From Paractinoplanes tereljensis (GTDB lineage Bacteria > Actinomycetota > Actinomycetes > Mycobacteriales > Micromonosporaceae), in contig NZ_BOMY01000034.1 in the NCBI RefSeq assembly GCF_016862435.1, forward strand, positions 248,001-312,000: a stretch of 64,000 nt of DNA. The letters run 5' to 3'. Below are positions 61,862 through 64,000 of the stretch, piece after piece. Positions within the stretch are counted from its first letter, which is position 1. Every line of letters begins with the position of its first letter. The notes below the pieces were generated by a model, which had not been told where the DNA came from, did no database searches, and was given only the letters and a program-made list of their open reading frames with translations. A program made the translations under genes and the position numbers.

Positions 61862-63979
61862 TCAGTGCGTAAGTTCGGGTTCAGATGCTGACAACGGGGT
61901 TTCCTTCTCCGCCGGCTCGTCCGGGACCTGACCGAGCTTGCTGGGCCACCACATGTGCCGGCCGATGTCCAGGTTGAGCGCGGTGACCAGCACCGACCGG
62001 ACGATCAGCGTGTCGAGCAGCACGCCGAACGCGACCGCGAACCCGATCTCGGCGAACGCGACGAGCGGCAGGCTGCCGAGGGCCGCGAACGTGCCGGCCA
62101 GCACGATGCCGGCCGAGGTGATCACGCCGCCGGTGGCGCCGAGCCCGATCAGGGCGCCGCGCCGGGTGCCGTGCGTGCGGGCCTCTTCGCGCACCCGGGT
62201 CATCAGGAAGATGTTGTAGTCGATCCCGAGCGCGACCAGGAACACGAAGACGAACAGCGGGAACGCGGTGTCCTCGCCCTCCCAGCCGAAGATGTGCCGG
62301 AAGACCAGCGCGCTGACCCCGAGGGCGGCCGCGAAGGACAGCACCACGGTGCCCATCAGGATCAGCGGGGCCACGATCGCCCGCAGCAGCAGGCCGAGGA
62401 TGACCAGCACCACCAGCAGCACGAGCGGGATGATCAGCCGGTTGTCGTGCCGGTTGGCCGCGTTGATGTCGACGATCATCGCGGTCTGCCCGCCGACCTT
62501 GGCGTCCGCGCCCGGCACCGCGTGCACGGCGTCGCGCACCCGGGCCACGGTCTCCTGCGCGGCAGTCGAGTCGGGTGCGTCGGTGAGCGTGCCGTCCAGC
62601 TGGACCAGGCCGTCCTTGGCGACCGGGTCGGCCACCGCGCTGATCCCCTTGACCCCGGCGAACGCCGTCCGCACCTGGTCGGCCTGACCGGCACTGGCGA
62701 TGACGGTGACCGGCTGGCCGCCGCCGGCCGGGAAGTGCCGGGCCAGGGCCTGCTCGCCGGCCACCGACGGCTGCTCGGTGGTGAAGCTGTCGGCCGTGGA
62801 CAGCCCGTCGGCCCGCAGCTGGAACAGCCCGAGCGCCATCACGCCGAGCGCCAGGGCGGTGCCGATCCAGACGGTGCGCGGCCGCTTGGCGATCCGGCCG
62901 CCGAGCCGCGCCCACAGGCCGGTGGCGGTCGGCTCGGCGGTGCCGAACTTCGGCTTGGCCGGCCAGAACAGCCACCGCCCGCAGATCACCAGCATCGCCG
63001 GCAGCAGGGTGACCATGGCGGCCAGCCCGACCACGATGCCGAGCGCCGCGACCGGCCCGAGGCCGCTTGTCGAGTTGAGGTCGGCGAGGGTGAGGCAGGA
63101 CATGCCGACCGCCACGGTCGCGGCACTGGCGATGATCGCCGGGCCGGCCCGGTGCAGGGCGAGCTGCATCGCCTCGTGCCGATCCTCGTGTTTGCGCAGC
63201 TCTTCCCGGTAGCGGGCGACAAGCAGCAGGGCGTAGTCGGTGCCGGCGCCGAACACCAGCACGGTGAGGATGCCGGCGCTCTGCGCGTTGACCACCAGCC
63301 CGCCGTGCTTGGCCAGCAGGTAGATGACGGCCTGCGCGCCGATCAGGGCGACACCGGCCGAGACGATCGGGAACAACCACAGCACCGGGCTGCGGTAGGT
63401 GATCAGCAGGATGATCGCCACCACGATCAGCGTGGTGTAGAGCAGCGTGCCGTCGATGCCCTCGAACGCCGACGCCGAGTCGGCCGCGTTCCCGGCCGGT
63501 CCGGTCAGGTAGACCGCGAGCCCGTTGTCCCCCGGCCCGGCGATCGCCTTGAGGTTGTCGACGATGGTGGCGATCTGCTCCCAGCCGGCCGCGTCGACCT
63601 TCACCGGGACGATGGTGGACAGCGCCGCCTTGTCCTCGGCCGGGATCGGCCCGGTCACCTGGCCGGTGACACCGGCCACCGAGGCGAACGCCTTGGCGTC
63701 GGCGGTGGCCTTGGCCGTGTCGGCCGCGGTGATTCCGCCGGTGCGCTCGTAGACGATCAGGGCCGGCGCGATGTCGTCCGGACTGAACTGTTTCTGCAGA
63801 TCGGCGACCTGCGTCGCCTCCGCGCCGGACGGTAGCCAGGCGGAGTTGTCGTTCTTCTCGACGTCGGACAGTTTCCCCGCGAGGGGTGCCGCCAGCGCCA
63901 CCACGACGACCCAGAGGGCGAGGACGATCCACTTGGACCACCGCCCGCACACCAGTCGCGCTATCCCACCCGTAGCCAT
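61862..63979 (-). CDS. MMPL-family RND transporter
   Basis: A 705-residue exporter with two halves, each with one N-terminal helix (WIVLALWVVVVALAAPLAG), an extracytoplasmic domain and five more helices. Landmarks are VLVFGAGTDYALLLVARYRE (near 245) and its repeat FVFLVALGIDYNIFLMTRVREE (near 590), whose Asp-Tyr pairs form the proton relay of MmpL proteins. It exports lipids or drugs using the proton gradient. A GGGGGGAG site lies just before the ATG, so the gene is complete. Substrate unknown. Confidence 0.93.
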   Translation of the reverse strand: MATGGIARLVCGRWSKWIVLALWVVVVALAAPLAGKLSDVEKNDNSAWLPSGAEATQVADLQKQFSPDDIAPALIVYERTGGITAADTAKATADAKAFASVAGVTGQVTGPIPAEDKAALSTIVPVKVDAAGWEQIATIVDNLKAIAGPGDNGLAVYLTGPAGNAADSASAFEGIDGTLLYTTLIVVAIILLITYRSPVLWLFPIVSAGVALIGAQAVIYLLAKHGGLVVNAQSAGILTVLVFGAGTDYALLLVARYREELRKHEDRHEAMQLALHRAGPAIIASAATVAVGMSCLTLADLNSTSGLGPVAALGIVVGLAAMVTLLPAMLVICGRWLFWPAKPKFGTAEPTATGLWARLGGRIAKRPRTVWIGTALALGVMALGLFQLRADGLSTADSFTTEQPSVAGEQALARHFPAGGGQPVTVIASAGQADQVRTAFAGVKGISAVADPVAKDGLVQLDGTLTDAPDSTAAQETVARVRDAVHAVPGADAKVGGQTAMIVDINAANRHDNRLIIPLVLLVVLVILGLLLRAIVAPLILMGTVVLSFAAALGVSALVFRHIFGWEGEDTAFPLFVFVFLVALGIDYNIFLMTRVREEARTHGTRRGALIGLGATGGVITSAGIVLAGTFAALGSLPLVAFAEIGFAVAFGVLLDTLIVRSVLVTALNLDIGRHMWWPSKLGQVPDEPAEKETPLSASEPELTH

Positions 63980-64000
63980 ATGCCGTCTCCCCCCGAAGAC

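Overview
The window is 64 kb of high-GC (about 70%) bacterial chromosome with GTG/ATG starts, strong GGAGG ribosome sites, very short intergenic gaps and many TANNNT-N6/7-RTG leaderless promoters. The gene families point to a filamentous actinomycete, most likely a Micromonosporaceae member such as Actinoplanes: an AfsR/SARP regulator, a DUF574 methyltransferase, secreted CBM2- and CBM13-linked polysaccharide enzymes, many luciferase-like monooxygenases and a WS/DGAT acyltransferase. The genus is an inference. No tRNA, rRNA, CRISPR array, intact insertion sequence or prophage was seen.

Layout. 0.4-3.3 kb: NicO-type nickel/cobalt transporter coupled to a secreted DUF3500 protein. 3.7-8.1 kb: AfsR-like regulator with four 11-bp-phased direct repeats in its divergent promoter, facing a decaying operon (small ORF, frameshifted DUF4386 membrane protein, internally deleted epimerase). 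8.1-12.6 kb: Tat-exported PhoX phosphatase, F420/flavin enzyme, DUF574 methyltransferase, secreted subtilase. 12.7-17.4 kb: hypothetical and membrane proteins, including an AT-richer patch. 18.0-23.2 kb: one minus-strand operon of a Gfo/Idh/MocA oxidoreductase and four luciferase-like monooxygenases. 24-25.4 kb: secreted GH54 arabinofuranosidase with a CBM13 lectin domain.

25.6-36.5 kb reads as a dormancy/hypoxia-type island: two Acg-type nitroreductases, two tandem universal stress proteins, CBS-BON protein, DoxX-like protein, PPOX flavoprotein, SRPBCC protein and a WS/DGAT triacylglycerol synthase, many of them relatives of Mycobacterium DosR-regulon members. Most promoters here carry a palindrome close to GGGNCNNNNGNCCC, often repeated at 22-23 bp. 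A secreted chitin/peptidoglycan-type deacetylase and a PhoA-type phosphatase are interleaved. 36.6-40.2 kb: NTF2-like protein, VOC protein, pyruvate phosphate dikinase with a classic terminator.

40.4-43.6 kb: HEXXH metallopeptidase-like protein, MAB_1171c-type membrane protein, XRE regulator and cytochrome P450. 43.8-48.6 kb: lipoprotein and a glcDEF glycolate oxidase operon. 48.6-52 kb: divergent CBM2-PL11 rhamnogalacturonan lyase and CBM2-SGNH esterase sharing a perfect CebR-type operator. 52-57 kb: GGDEF-EAL protein, PadR plus signal peptidase pair, TetR regulator with two copies of a new-looking operator facing an esterase. 57-64 kb: secreted tripeptidyl-aminopeptidase-like hydrolase, IclR regulator, an ABM/amidohydrolase/zinc-alcohol dehydrogenase set and an MMPL exporter.

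The strongest leads are regulatory: a DosR-like box series, PHO-box-like repeats before both phosphatases, a SARP-type repeat array, and sugar-responsive operators before the polysaccharide enzymes.
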